From NCBI RefSeq assembly GCF_006547145.1, contig NZ_CP041244.1, positions 6,944,001 to 7,008,000 of the forward strand: a stretch of DNA of 64,000 nucleotides. The letters run 5' to 3'. Positions within the stretch are counted from its first letter, which is position 1. Each line of letters opens with the position of its first letter. This document shows positions 16,183-24,318 of the stretch, piece after piece. The DNA comes from Actinomadura sp. WMMA1423 (GTDB taxonomy: Bacteria > Actinomycetota > Actinomycetes > Streptosporangiales > Streptosporangiaceae). Both the position numbers and the translations under genes were made by a program. Below the pieces are notes generated by a model that saw nothing but the letters and a program-made list of their open reading frames with translations, did no database searches and was not told where the DNA came from.

Positions 16183-17646
16183 ATGAGCGAGCGCGCCCCG
16201 GCGATCGTCATCATCGGCTCAGGGTTCGCCGGCCTCGGCATGGCGATCCGGCTCAAGCAGTCCGGCTTCCACGACTTCGTCGTGCTGGAGAAGAGCGAGG
16301 CGCTGGGCGGGACGTGGCACGACAACACCTACCCGGGCTGCGCCTGCGACGTCCCGTCGCACATGTACTCCTTCTCCTTCGAGCTCAACCCGCGCTGGAG
16401 CCGGATGTTCGCGCCGCAGCCGGAGATCCGCGCGTACATGGAGCGCACAGCCGACAAGTACCGGGTGCGCGAGCACATCCGCTTCGGCGCGGCGGTCGAC
16501 TCCATGGAGTACGACGACGACGCCCGCCGCTGGAAGGTGGCGCTCGCCGACGGGACGGTCCTGACCCCGAAGGCCGTCGTGTCCGGCATCGGCGCGCTGC
16601 ACGTCCCGTCCTACCCCGACCTGCCGGGCGTCGAGCGCTTCCAGGGGACGGCGTTCCACTCCGCCGAGTGGGACCACTCCTACGACCTCACCGGCAAGCG
16701 CGTCGCCGTCATCGGCACGGGCGCGTCCGCGATCCAGTTCGTGCCCAAGGTCGCGAAGCGGGCGGACGAGCTCGTCGTCTTCCAGCGGACGCCGCCGTGG
16801 ATCCAGCCGAAGCCGGACGTGCCGATCCCCGCGCCCGTCCGCGCGCTGTTCGGGAAGGTGCCGGGCGCCGCCCGCGCGTTCCGCGGCGGCATCTACTGGG
16901 CGCTGGAGGCCCGCGCGGTCGGCTTCACGATCGACCCGCGGCTGTCGACCCCGCAGGAGAAGATCGCCCGCAGGCACATCGCCAAGCAGGTCCCCGACCC
17001 GGAGCTGCGGGCGAAGGTGACGCCGGACTACACGATCGGCTGCAAGCGGATCCTGCTGTCCAACGACTACTATCCGGCGCTCTCGCGTCCCAACGTGGAG
17101 GTGGAGACCTCCGGGATCACCGAGGTGCGCGAGAACTCGGTCGTCACCGCCGACGGCCGCGAGTACGGGGTCGACTGCATCATCTACGGCACCGGCTTCA
17201 AGGTGACCGACGCCCTCACCGACCTGCGCGTCACCGGCCGGGACGGCGTCAAGCTCCAGGAGATCTGGGCGGACGGCATCGAGGCGCACCGCGGCACCAC
17301 GATCCCCGGCCTGCCGAACTTCTTCATGCTGCTCGGCCCCAACACCGGACTCGGCCACAACTCCGTCGTCTTCATGATCGAGGTGCAGATCCAGCACGTG
17401 CTGGACTGCCTGCGTCTGATGCAGGAGGCGGGCGCCGACGCCATCGAGCCGAAGCCGGCGGCCGCGCGCCGCTTCAACGACCGGCTGCAGCGGCGGTTGC
17501 GCCGCGCCGTCTGGAACGAGGGCGGCTGCAACAGCTGGTACCTGGACGACCAGGGCGTGAACCGCACCCTCTGGCCCGGCCACACGTTCGAGTTCTGGGC
17601 CGGCTCGCGCAAGGCGAAGCCGGAGGAGTTCATCCTCACCCGGTGA
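16183..17646 (+). CDS. flavin-containing monooxygenase, Baeyer-Villiger type
   Basis: FAD- and NADPH-dependent enzyme of 487 residues that likely inserts oxygen next to a ketone or oxidises a heteroatom. The FAD motif GSGFAG is at residues 12-17, the type I Baeyer-Villiger fingerprint FQGTAFHSAEWD at 153-164, and a second nucleotide-binding GTGASA near 178. GGTWHDNTYPGCACDVPSH follows the usual pattern after the first Rossmann fold. The ATG at 16183 has GAGAGGAGAGG upstream. The divergent TetR gene and palindrome imply substrate-induced expression. Substrate unknown; steroid or cyclic ketones are common for relatives. Confidence 0.93.
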   Translation: MSERAPAIVIIGSGFAGLGMAIRLKQSGFHDFVVLEKSEALGGTWHDNTYPGCACDVPSHMYSFSFELNPRWSRMFAPQPEIRAYMERTADKYRVREHIRFGAAVDSMEYDDDARRWKVALADGTVLTPKAVVSGIGALHVPSYPDLPGVERFQGTAFHSAEWDHSYDLTGKRVAVIGTGASAIQFVPKVAKRADELVVFQRTPPWIQPKPDVPIPAPVRALFGKVPGAARAFRGGIYWALEARAVGFTIDPRLSTPQEKIARRHIAKQVPDPELRAKVTPDYTIGCKRILLSNDYYPALSRPNVEVETSGITEVRENSVVTADGREYGVDCIIYGTGFKVTDALTDLRVTGRDGVKLQEIWADGIEAHRGTTIPGLPNFFMLLGPNTGLGHNSVVFMIEVQIQHVLDCLRLMQEAGADAIEPKPAAARRFNDRLQRRLRRAVWNEGGCNSWYLDDQGVNRTLWPGHTFEFWAGSRKAKPEEFILTR

Positions 17647-17695
17647 ACACGACGCCGGGGCATGCTATTCAAAGGGCCGTGCTATTCAGGGGGGC

Positions 17696-18076
17696 ATGGT
17701 GAAACCGCTGATGCCGAGATCGGTCGCCCGGTTCAACAAGGTCGTCACGAACCGCGTGCAGGGCGTCTACGCCCCCTACCTCCCGCCCTTCGCGATGATC
17801 GTGCACCGCGGGCGCAGGTCGGGCCGCGAGTACCGGACCCCGGTGACGGCGTTCCGCACCGGCGACCGGCTCATCGTCGGGCTGCCGTACGGGCGGGACG
17901 CCGACTGGGTCCGCAACCTGCTCGCCGAGGGTCGCGGCGGCGTGGAGCGGCTCGGCCGCATCCGCCGGCTCGCCGACCCGCGCGTGCTGACGGCCGCCGA
18001 GGCCGCCGAGCTCCCGCCCCCCGCCCGCATGGCCGCCCGCCACATGGACCTGCTGGTGGCGGAGCTGCAGGACTGA
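17696..18076 (+). CDS. Ddn-like deazaflavin (F420)-dependent oxidoreductase
   Basis: 126-residue split-barrel protein of the actinobacterial nitroreductase/F420 family, which uses coenzyme F420H2. The motif GRRSGREYRTPV followed by RLIVGLPYGRDADWVRNL is typical of that family. It lies 49 bases behind the monooxygenase on the same strand. The start is uncertain: ATG at 17696 is one base after a GGGGGG run, and GTG at 17699 is better spaced. Its TGA overlaps the first unit of a 76-bp tandem repeat. Confidence 0.85.
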   Translation: MVKPLMPRSVARFNKVVTNRVQGVYAPYLPPFAMIVHRGRRSGREYRTPVTAFRTGDRLIVGLPYGRDADWVRNLLAEGRGGVERLGRIRRLADPRVLTAAEAAELPPPARMAARHMDLLVAELQD

Positions 18077-18290
18077 CGGGCACCGCAGCGAAGCGAGGAT
18101 GTCCGTCAGTCCCGTACGGGGGTCTGGGGGTCGCCCCCAGGGGTGGTGCTGACGGGCACCGCAGCGAAGCGAGGATGTCCGTCAGTCCCGTACGGGGGTC
18201 TGGGGGTCGCCCCCAGGGGTGGTGCTGACGGGCACCGCAGCGAAGCGAGGATGTGCGTCAGTCCCCCACGCGGGGTCTGGGGCGGGGCTC
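18073..18290. repeat. 76-bp tandem repeat, three units
   Basis: Units start at 18073, 18149 and 18225. The first two are near-identical; the third diverges after about 38 bases and ends near 18290. Each full unit holds two inverted repeats: CTGACGG with CCGTCAG, and CTGGGGG with CCCCCAG around TCG. The array fills the gap between two convergent genes and could act as serial terminators. Confidence 0.85.
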
Positions 18291-18293
18291 AGG

Positions 18294-18938
18294 TCACTTC
18301 GGGGCGAAGATCGGGCGGAAGCCCGCGACGAGCTGGCGGATGACCTGGCGCTGCTCGTCCGGGGCGCGGCCGCGCAGGCCGTGGATCGGGTCGAGGCCGT
18401 CGTAGTAGGGGGCCAGCGCGAGGAACGGCAGGATCATCATCAGCCAGGTGGCGAGGACCTCCAGGTCGGCGTCCTCGCGGATGGCCCCCTGCGCCTTCCA
18501 CAGCTCCAGCGTCGGGTGGATGACCAGCAGGTAGTGCTGGTTGGCCGTGTCGCGGACGACCGAGCGGACGCTGTTGTCGAGCTCGAAGTTGGTGGCCGCG
18601 GTGACGCCGCGCTCCAGCGGGTGGTCGGACATGTACTCGGTCCAGTCGCACAGGACGTCGACCAGCCACTCGTCGAAGGGCTGGTCGAAGTCGATCCGCT
18701 CGATGCGGCGCTCCATCTCCTCGCGGATGCGGCGCGACGTCTCGTCGCACACGAAGGCGAAGAACTCGAGCTTGTCGCTGAAGTACTGGAACAGCGAGCC
18801 CTTGGCGATGCCCGCCTCGCGCGCGATCGTGTTGAGGCTGCCGGTCGAGTACCCGTGTTCCCCGAACTCGCGCATCGCCACTTCGAGGACGCGTTCGCGC
18901 TTGGCGACGTTGAGGCGGAACCAGGTCGACGTCGGCAT
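18294..18938 (-). CDS. TetR/AcrR-family regulator
   Basis: 214-residue regulator from the ATG at 18938 (MPTSTWFRLNVAKRERVLE). The helix-turn-helix covers about residues 14-55 (AMREFGEHGYSTGSLNTIARE and KGSLFQYFSDKLEFF). The C-terminal domain is rich in aromatic residues. AAGGGG lies 3 nt before the start, which is close, so the exact start is moderately certain. An imperfect inverted repeat lies just upstream. Confidence 0.9.
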   Translation of the reverse strand: MPTSTWFRLNVAKRERVLEVAMREFGEHGYSTGSLNTIAREAGIAKGSLFQYFSDKLEFFAFVCDETSRRIREEMERRIERIDFDQPFDEWLVDVLCDWTEYMSDHPLERGVTAATNFELDNSVRSVVRDTANQHYLLVIHPTLELWKAQGAIREDADLEVLATWLMMILPFLALAPYYDGLDPIHGLRGRAPDEQRQVIRQLVAGFRPIFAPK

Positions 18939-18964
18939 GGACCCCTTCGACTTTCCGTCAGGAA

Positions 18965-18991
18965 CCGGTAACCAGGAGGTCAGGATAACGG
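18965..18991. promoter_or_regulatory. imperfect inverted repeat, possible TetR operator
   Basis: CCGGTAACC (18965-18973) and GGATAACGG (18983-18991) match at 7 of 9 positions as inverted arms with a 9-base spacer, 27 bases upstream of the TetR start at 18938. Confidence 0.4.
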
Positions 18992-19018
18992 TCCGCCGCA
19001 CCCCCTGTGACCCGAACG

Positions 19019-19807
19019 TCACCCATGTCCCGTCGATCCCTCCAGATGCCGCAGCGTGAACTGGGCGGATGCGAAGTCGCCGCCCTGCGGAACACCGTCG
19101 CCGACGAACGTGTCCGGGACTCCGTAGGAGGCGGCGTCGTCGTGCGGGGTGTAGCCGAGCCGGTCGTCGAGCTCCCAGAAGCGGCGCGCGTTGGCCGACA
19201 CCGCGTAGGCGGCGAGGAACCCCGGCGACGGGACGGTCAGCGCCGCGAGGACGAACCCCGCGCAGTCGCGGTGGCTCAGCCAGGTGGCGAGGTGGCGCGG
19301 CTCCGTCGGGTGCAGTTCGAGGCTGCCGATGCGCAGGCACACCACGTCCATGCCGAACTTGTCGGCGTAGAGGCGTCCGAGCGCCTCGACCGCGACCTTG
19401 CTGACCCCGTACAGGCCGTCGGGGCGCGGGGGCACGGCGGGCGAGACGGTCTCGGTGGACGGGTAGCAGCCGGTCAGCCGGTTGCTGCTGGCGAGGACGA
19501 CGCGCGGCACCCCGGCGACGCGCGCGGCCTCCAGGACGCGGTGGGTACCGAGGATGTTGCCCTCGACCAGGTCGGGGAACGGCGCCTCGTCCGGGACGCC
19601 GGCCAGGTGGACGACCGCGTCCGCGCCCTCGACGATCCGCGCCGCGTCCGACAGGTCGGTCCGGTGCACGACCTCGTTCGGCGCCTCCACGTGCATCGGC
19701 GCGAGATCGGCCAGCACCAGCCGCTCCGCCTCGTCGCGCAGCGGCGCCCGCAGCGCGGTGCCGACCCGTCCGGCGGCGCCCGTCAGCACGATCGTCCCAA
19801 GAGTCAT
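19019..19807 (-). CDS. NAD-dependent epimerase/dehydratase (uronate dehydrogenase-like)
   Basis: Extended SDR of 262 residues. The cofactor motif TGAAGRVG is at residues 8-15, followed by LADLAP, VVHLAG and the catalytic YGVSK with the upstream serine in VLASSNR. Its size and pattern resemble uronate dehydrogenases and related sugar-acid enzymes; the real substrate is unknown. The ATG at 19807 has GGGAG 9 nt upstream; a GTG two codons earlier is also open. It lies between two TetR genes, either of which could regulate it. Confidence 0.85.
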   Translation of the reverse strand: MTLGTIVLTGAAGRVGTALRAPLRDEAERLVLADLAPMHVEAPNEVVHRTDLSDAARIVEGADAVVHLAGVPDEAPFPDLVEGNILGTHRVLEAARVAGVPRVVLASSNRLTGCYPSTETVSPAVPPRPDGLYGVSKVAVEALGRLYADKFGMDVVCLRIGSLELHPTEPRHLATWLSHRDCAGFVLAALTVPSPGFLAAYAVSANARRFWELDDRLGYTPHDDAASYGVPDTFVGDGVPQGGDFASAQFTLRHLEGSTGHG

Positions 19808-19853
19808 GCGCACATTCTCCCGCTTCGCGGCCCGGCGGCCGGGAGGGCGGGGG

Positions 19854-20525
19854 TCAGCGGGCGAGGCGGATCAGGATGCGGCACACCTCGTCGATGATCT
19901 CGGCGGCCTCCGCCTCGCTCTCGGCGGTGGCGATCTCCCGTCCGGCCTCGCCGATCACCGTCGTGAGCACGAGGCTGAGGACCTGCTCGGGGCGTCCGGC
20001 GGGGGCGTCGCCGGACGGGCCGCGCAGCAGCTTGGTGTTCTGCGCGATCCAGTGCTGGGCGCGGCTGCGGCGCATCAGCGACGACCCGGACGGACCCTCG
20101 CCCGCGAGGAACAGCCGGGCCGCCTCGCGGCGCTCCCAGCACACCCGCAGGTAGGCGCGGGCGCCCGCGATGAACAGCGCGATGGGGTCGGACTCGCCGT
20201 CCCTGCGGGCGGCGGACACCGCCTGCGCGGCGCTGGCCTCCTGCTCGGCGGTGAGCTCCTCCCACAGGGCCACGTACAGCCCGGCCTTGCCGCCGTAGTG
20301 GTGGTAGAGGCTGCCGACGCTGATCCCGGACCGCTCGACGATCTCGGCGATGCCCGCGTCGGCGTAGCCGCGGTCGGCGAAGACCCGCAGCGCCGCGGTC
20401 AGCAGCGCCTGGCGGGTCGCGTCGGCCCGGGCCCACTGGCGGCCCCCGCCGCCCTCGCCTCCGGCGCTCTCACCCGTGCCGTTCGCCCGCTCGTCGCCGG
20501 CCCGGCGCGCCCTGCTCGTCCGCAT
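19854..20525 (-). CDS. TetR/AcrR-family regulator
   Basis: 223-residue regulator. A Gly/Arg-rich N-terminal extension of about 30 residues precedes the helix-turn-helix (RQALLTAALRVFADRGYADAG to SVGSLYHHYGGKAGLYVAL). The C-terminal ligand domain looks complete. The extension may mean that the true start is further in. It lies 46 bases upstream of the epimerase gene on the same strand, so the two may be co-transcribed. Confidence 0.9.
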   Translation of the reverse strand: MRTSRARRAGDERANGTGESAGGEGGGGRQWARADATRQALLTAALRVFADRGYADAGIAEIVERSGISVGSLYHHYGGKAGLYVALWEELTAEQEASAAQAVSAARRDGESDPIALFIAGARAYLRVCWERREAARLFLAGEGPSGSSLMRRSRAQHWIAQNTKLLRGPSGDAPAGRPEQVLSLVLTTVIGEAGREIATAESEAEAAEIIDEVCRILIRLAR

Positions 20526-20564
20526 CCCTCCATGGTGCCAGTTCGGGCCCGCCCGCCCACCGCA

Positions 20565-20731
20565 TTGGGCCCAGCGGCCACCACCTCGGGCCCAGCGGGC
20601 ATCACGTCGGGCTCAGCGGGCGCGGCCCAGGGCTCAGCGGGTGTCGCGTCGGGGCAGGGGAGGCTGTGTCGAGGCAGGGGACACGGCCTCGGGGGAGCAG
20701 GCGCAGCCCTCGGGTGGCCGTGGCCATCGCG
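20565..20731. repeat. degenerate 21-bp repeat array in an intergenic region
   Basis: Eight units with a TCGGGC-type start at 20565, 20586, 20607, 20628, 20649, 20669, 20689 and 20710 (20-22 bp each). The first four share GGGCYCAGCGG. The array occupies most of the 254-base gap between a TetR gene and the transglycosylase gene. I see no convincing gene in the gap. Confidence 0.7.
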
Positions 20732-20779
20732 TCGGGCGGTGGGCGCCGTCTCAGGCTCGCCGGACGCCGTCCCGGGGGG

Positions 20780-21676
20780 TCAGTACCAGTTGTGCGCCTG
20801 CCACCAGGCCCACGCGCCGCACGGGTCCTTGTAGCGCGCCTTGATGTAGCCGAGCCCCCAGGCGATCTGGGTGGGGGAGCTGGTGCGCCAGTCGGCGCCC
20901 GCGCTCGCCAGCTTGGAACCGGGCAGCGCCTGCGGGATGCCGTAGGCGCCGCTGGACGGGTTCTCGGCCCGCTCGTTCCAGCCGCTCTCGTGGTTCCACA
21001 GCGTCAGCAGGGACGGCCAGCAGCGGCCCCACCCCTTGATCTCGTTCATCTTCTTGCCGTACGCCTTGTTCTGCCCGGCGCTCGGGTTCGACTTGGCGAG
21101 CCGCTCGCGCTCCTGCTCGGCCTTCAGCTTCGCCCGCGCCGCCGCGTCCCGCTTGGCCTTCTCCTTGAGCCGCTTCAGCTCCCGCTGGTGCTCCTCGTAA
21201 GCGCGCTTCTTGGCGACGGCGACCGCGTCGGCGGCGACCTTGTCCATGTCGGACGCCGAGGTGAGCTTCGCGAGCATGTCGTTGGTCGACAGGTCCGCGG
21301 AGGCGGCCTTCGGCGGCTTGGTCGCGTCGTCGACGAAGCTGCCGAGGTCGACCATCGTCAGCGCGGCGCCGAGCGCGCCGATCGCCACGACGGTGATGGT
21401 GACGTTGCTGGTGAGCACCCGCCGCACGCGCCCTCCGCCTTCGGGCGCGTCACCGGGCGCCTCAGGCTCGCCGTACGGGTCGCGGGGCTCGTCCGGACCG
21501 AACGGAGCGAGCTCCCGGTGGTCGGCCGCGGCGTCGCGGTCGGGGGCCGTGCGCGGCTCCGGGACGCGGCCGGCGCGCCGGGTGCCGGGCTTCCTGGAGG
21601 AGCGGCGGCCCCTCCCGCTCCCCGGAGTTCCGGCTTCCTCGGCGGGACGTCTGCGGGTGCCGTGACTCTGTGGCAT
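20780..21676 (-). CDS. membrane-anchored lytic transglycosylase-like protein
   Basis: 298-residue cell-wall protein. Residues 1-85 are a Pro/Arg/Glu-rich cytosolic part, about 90-110 a single transmembrane segment, 145-195 a charged coiled-coil stretch (HQRELKRLKEKAKRDAAARA), and 215-298 a transglycosylase-like domain with the likely catalytic E230 in WNHESGW, then SSGAYGIPQALPGSKLA and GLGYIKARYKDPCGAW. Such domains cleave or remodel peptidoglycan. The ATG at 21676 has no clear ribosome-binding site, so a short or leaderless transcript is possible. Three 21-bp iterons lie upstream. Confidence 0.85.
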   Translation of the reverse strand: MPQSHGTRRRPAEEAGTPGSGRGRRSSRKPGTRRAGRVPEPRTAPDRDAAADHRELAPFGPDEPRDPYGEPEAPGDAPEGGGRVRRVLTSNVTITVVAIGALGAALTMVDLGSFVDDATKPPKAASADLSTNDMLAKLTSASDMDKVAADAVAVAKKRAYEEHQRELKRLKEKAKRDAAARAKLKAEQERERLAKSNPSAGQNKAYGKKMNEIKGWGRCWPSLLTLWNHESGWNERAENPSSGAYGIPQALPGSKLASAGADWRTSSPTQIAWGLGYIKARYKDPCGAWAWWQAHNWY

Positions 21677-21717
21677 TGGAGAAGACCGCCTTATCGCCCG
21701 GGTGTCGTGTCGTCGGA

Positions 21718-21769
21718 GAGCACGTACATGTCCGTTACGAGCAGGTACATGCCGTCGACGAGCAAGTAC
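21718..21769. promoter_or_regulatory. three iterons GAGCANGTAC at exact 21-bp spacing
   Basis: GAGCACGTAC at 21718, GAGCAGGTAC at 21739 and GAGCAAGTAC at 21760. They lie upstream of the transglycosylase start (42 bases away) and beyond the end of the MarR gene. Spacing of two helical turns would place a bound protein on one face of the DNA. Confidence 0.55.
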
Positions 21770-21790
21770 GCAGGCCGGACGATACCCGGT

Positions 21791-22333
21791 TCACCCGGCC
21801 CGGCGCCCCCGGCCGCGTTCCCCGCCGGGGTTCAGCAGTTCCACGTCGCCGGCGGCGAGGCGCGCGGGCTGCAGCGCCTCGAACAGCTCGCGGTGCATCC
21901 CGTCGAACGCCGCGAGGGCGCCTCCGGGGGCCTCCAGCGCCAGGTTCACCTCGTTGGCACGGTCCCGTCCCGCCTCGGTGACCTCGACGAGCGTGGCGCG
22001 CCGGTCGCGGGGATGCGGGGTGCGGCGGACGAGCCCGACCGCCTCCAGCTGGTCCACGGTGAGCTTCACCGTCGTCGGGTGCATCATCAGGATCCGGCCG
22101 AGCGTGCTCAGCCGTGCCCGCCCGTGGACGGTGAGGGCGAGCGTGGTCAGCAGGTAGTAGCCGGTCTGGGTGAGATCCAGCCGCTTCAACTCGACGTCCA
22201 GCGCCTTCTTGAGCAGCTGGTTGAGCCGCCCCACGGAACAGATCGCAAGGAACGGCCACGGATCACCGAGCAGCCCTTGGCCCTGCCAGCGGTCGCGTAC
22301 GCCCATGACCAGGGGGTCCACGCCGTCGTCCAT
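21791..22333 (-). CDS. MarR-family regulator
   Basis: 180-residue winged-helix regulator. The recognition region is ARLSTLGRILMMHPTTVKLTVDQLEAVGL and the wing is RTPHPRDRRATLVEVTEAG, both typical of MarR. I use the ATG at 22333 (MDDGVDPLVMGVRDRW); longer in-frame starts exist and the ribosome-binding site is weak. It diverges from the mce operon, 283 bases before the first small ORF, and is the obvious candidate regulator of lipid import. Confidence 0.88.
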   Translation of the reverse strand: MDDGVDPLVMGVRDRWQGQGLLGDPWPFLAICSVGRLNQLLKKALDVELKRLDLTQTGYYLLTTLALTVHGRARLSTLGRILMMHPTTVKLTVDQLEAVGLVRRTPHPRDRRATLVEVTEAGRDRANEVNLALEAPGGALAAFDGMHRELFEALQPARLAAGDVELLNPGGERGRGRRAG

Positions 22334-22498
22334 CTCTTGTTCTACGCCTCGTCGCGCCTCGGTCTGCACCGGCTGATCGTAGCTTCGGACAAAACCAGAT
22401 GTAAGTACTCGCTTCTTAGACCTTCTTCCAATAGAGTGCCTCAAATCACAGGCGGTGCCCGTGTGCTCTCAACGGTGCGCGGATCCGCGTGTGGTAAC

Positions 22499-22516
22499 CG
22501 GTCTCGGCCGAGACCG
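22499..22516. promoter_or_regulatory. 18-bp perfect palindrome upstream of the mce operon
   Basis: CGGTCTCGG followed by CCGAGACCG with no spacer. It lies in the 283-base region between the divergent MarR gene and the mce operon, in the place expected for a regulator site. The rest of this region shows no gene. Confidence 0.55.
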
Positions 22517-22616
22517 CTGTGGCGCGCACGAGCAGTACGACGAGGGCGCCGCCGTGGCAACGGCAGGATCCGGTGTTTCGGATGGGCGCCGACGTCCGAG
22601 CACAAAGGAGGCTGGA

Positions 22617-22661
22617 GTGACCCTTCTTCACATCCCCGCCCCGGGGGAGGGCACCGGCTGA
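22617..22661 (+). CDS. 14-residue ORF coupled to yrbEA
   Basis: GTG at 22617 encodes MTLLHIPAPGEGTG; its TGA (22659-22661) overlaps the ATG of yrbEA. The sequence AAAGGAGG, one of the strongest ribosome-binding sites in the window, lies 5 nt before the GTG. The design suggests translational coupling: ribosomes ending here would restart on yrbEA. It could also be the remnant of a lost gene, such as a fused ATPase. Confidence 0.5.
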   Translation: MTLLHIPAPGEGTG

Positions 22662-23464
22662 TGGCCCTGAGCCTTAACAAGGCCCCGGACCTGGCACGCA
22701 GACGCGTCGGGAGAGCTCTCGACGAGACCGGACTGCTGTGCGTGACCCTTCTCGAAGGGCTGCGCCGCACCTGGGACCTGCGCCAGTGGTGGGGCGAGTT
22801 CGTCGAGCAGTGCTGGTTCCTCGCACGCGTCACCAGCGTTCCGGTGATGCTCATCGCGGTCCCGCTCGGCGCGACGATCTCCTTGCAGGTGGGCGATATC
22901 GCCCGGCAGCTCGGCGCGCAGTCGGGCACCGGGGCGCTGCTCACCGCGGCGATGATCCAGCAGGTGGCGCCGCTGGCGGCCGCACTGCTGGTCTCCGGGG
23001 TGGGCGGGTCCGCCATCACCGCCGACATGGGGGCCCGCAACATCCGCGACGAACTCGCGGCGATGGAGGTCATGGGCATCAACCCCATCCACCGCCTGGT
23101 CACCCCCAGGCTGTGGGCGGCGAGCATGGTGTCCGGGCTGCTGTGCTCGGTGGTGATCCTGGCGGGCATCGTCGGCGGCTACTACTTCAACGTCATCCAG
23201 CAGGGCGTCAGCCCCGGCGCGTTCTTCGACGGCGCCACGACCCTGCTGCAGTTCTCGGACCTGATGATCACCCTGTTCAAGGCGTGGGTGTTCGGGTTCA
23301 TCGCCGCCGCCGTCGCCTGCTACATGGGCATGAACTGCGACTTCGGGCCCGTCGGTGTGGGTCGCGCGGTCAACCGGGCGGTGGTCGTCACCTCGATCGT
23401 GGTGTTCGCGACGAACTACATCCTCACCATGATCTACCAGGTCCTGTTCCCCCCGAGGTTCTGA
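22661..23464 (+). CDS. yrbEA: YrbE-type ABC permease of the Mce system (first)
   Basis: MlaE-family integral membrane subunit of 267 residues. It forms, with YrbEB and an ATPase (not in this window), the inner-membrane part of the Mce lipid importer. About five hydrophobic segments are visible, and the signature DMGARNIRDELAAMEVMGINP is the ATPase-coupling motif of the family. The ATG at 22661 has GGGAGG 9 nt upstream and overlaps the stop of a 14-residue ORF. Its stop overlaps the next start (ATGA). Confidence 0.95.
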   Translation: MALSLNKAPDLARRRVGRALDETGLLCVTLLEGLRRTWDLRQWWGEFVEQCWFLARVTSVPVMLIAVPLGATISLQVGDIARQLGAQSGTGALLTAAMIQQVAPLAAALLVSGVGGSAITADMGARNIRDELAAMEVMGINPIHRLVTPRLWAASMVSGLLCSVVILAGIVGGYYFNVIQQGVSPGAFFDGATTLLQFSDLMITLFKAWVFGFIAAAVACYMGMNCDFGPVGVGRAVNRAVVVTSIVVFATNYILTMIYQVLFPPRF

Positions 23465-24318
23465 TGGTCGCCATATCCCCCGTCCGCAAGCTGGGCCGCG
23501 CCGTCAGGGGCCGCACCGCGGGCCTGGCCGCGTCGGCGGACCTGCCGGTCTTCCTCGGCCGGGTCCTGTACCACCTGTTCTTCGACATCATCATCCGCCG
23601 CAAGTACGGCAAGACCCTCGCCAAGCAGGTCAGCGACATCACCGTCGGCGTGGGCGCGCTCGTCATCGGCGGCGGCATGATCTTCGTGATCGCGACGATG
23701 TCGCTCGCCACCGGCGCGATGGTCGGCCTGCAGGGCTACCCGGGGCTGGAGCGCATCGGCGCCGAGGCCTTCACCGGGCTGGTCGCGAGCTACTCCAACG
23801 TCCGCGAGGTCACCCCGATCATCGCGGGCGTCGCGCTGGTCGCGCAGGTCGGCACCGGGTTCACCGCCGAGATCGGCGCGATGCGGATCTCCGAGGAGAT
23901 CGACGCGCTGGAGGTCATGGGCATCAACTCGCTGGCCTACCTGGTGTGCACCAGGGTCGCCGCCGGAGTGATCGCGCTGGTGCCGCTGTACCTGGTCTCG
24001 CTGTTCATGGCCTTCTTCGCCACGCGGTTCATCACGATCCAGTACTTCGGCCTGTCGCCCGGCATCTACGACTACTACTTCCACCTCTACCTGCCGCCGA
24101 TCGACGTGTTCTACAGCGTCATCAAGGTCGCGGTGTTCGCCTTCATCATCATGTTCATCCACTGCTACCGCGGCTACTACGCGGCGGGCGGCCCGGTAGG
24201 CGTCGGCGTCGCCGCCGGCCGCGCCATCCGGGAGTCGACCATCCTGATGATCCTGATGAACCTGGTCCTGTCGTACATCTTCTGGGGCCACGGCAGCACG
24301 GTGAGGCTGACCGGATGA
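23464..24318 (+). CDS. yrbEB: YrbE-type ABC permease of the Mce system (second)
   Basis: 284-residue MlaE-family permease, partner of the preceding YrbEA. The coupling motif is AEIGAMRISEEIDALEVMGI. An N-terminal cytosolic part of about 45 residues precedes several membrane segments. It is translationally coupled at both ends: ATG at 23464 overlaps the stop of yrbEA, and its own stop overlaps the ATG of mceA. Confidence 0.95.
   Translation: MVAISPVRKLGRAVRGRTAGLAASADLPVFLGRVLYHLFFDIIIRRKYGKTLAKQVSDITVGVGALVIGGGMIFVIATMSLATGAMVGLQGYPGLERIGAEAFTGLVASYSNVREVTPIIAGVALVAQVGTGFTAEIGAMRISEEIDALEVMGINSLAYLVCTRVAAGVIALVPLYLVSLFMAFFATRFITIQYFGLSPGIYDYYFHLYLPPIDVFYSVIKVAVFAFIIMFIHCYRGYYAAGGPVGVGVAAGRAIRESTILMILMNLVLSYIFWGHGSTVRLTG

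Noticed and set aside
20666..22660. Upstream extension of the yrbEA frame for about 2 kb
   Set aside because: Antisense of the transglycosylase and MarR genes; yrbEA starts at 22661 with a ribosome-binding site and normal family length.
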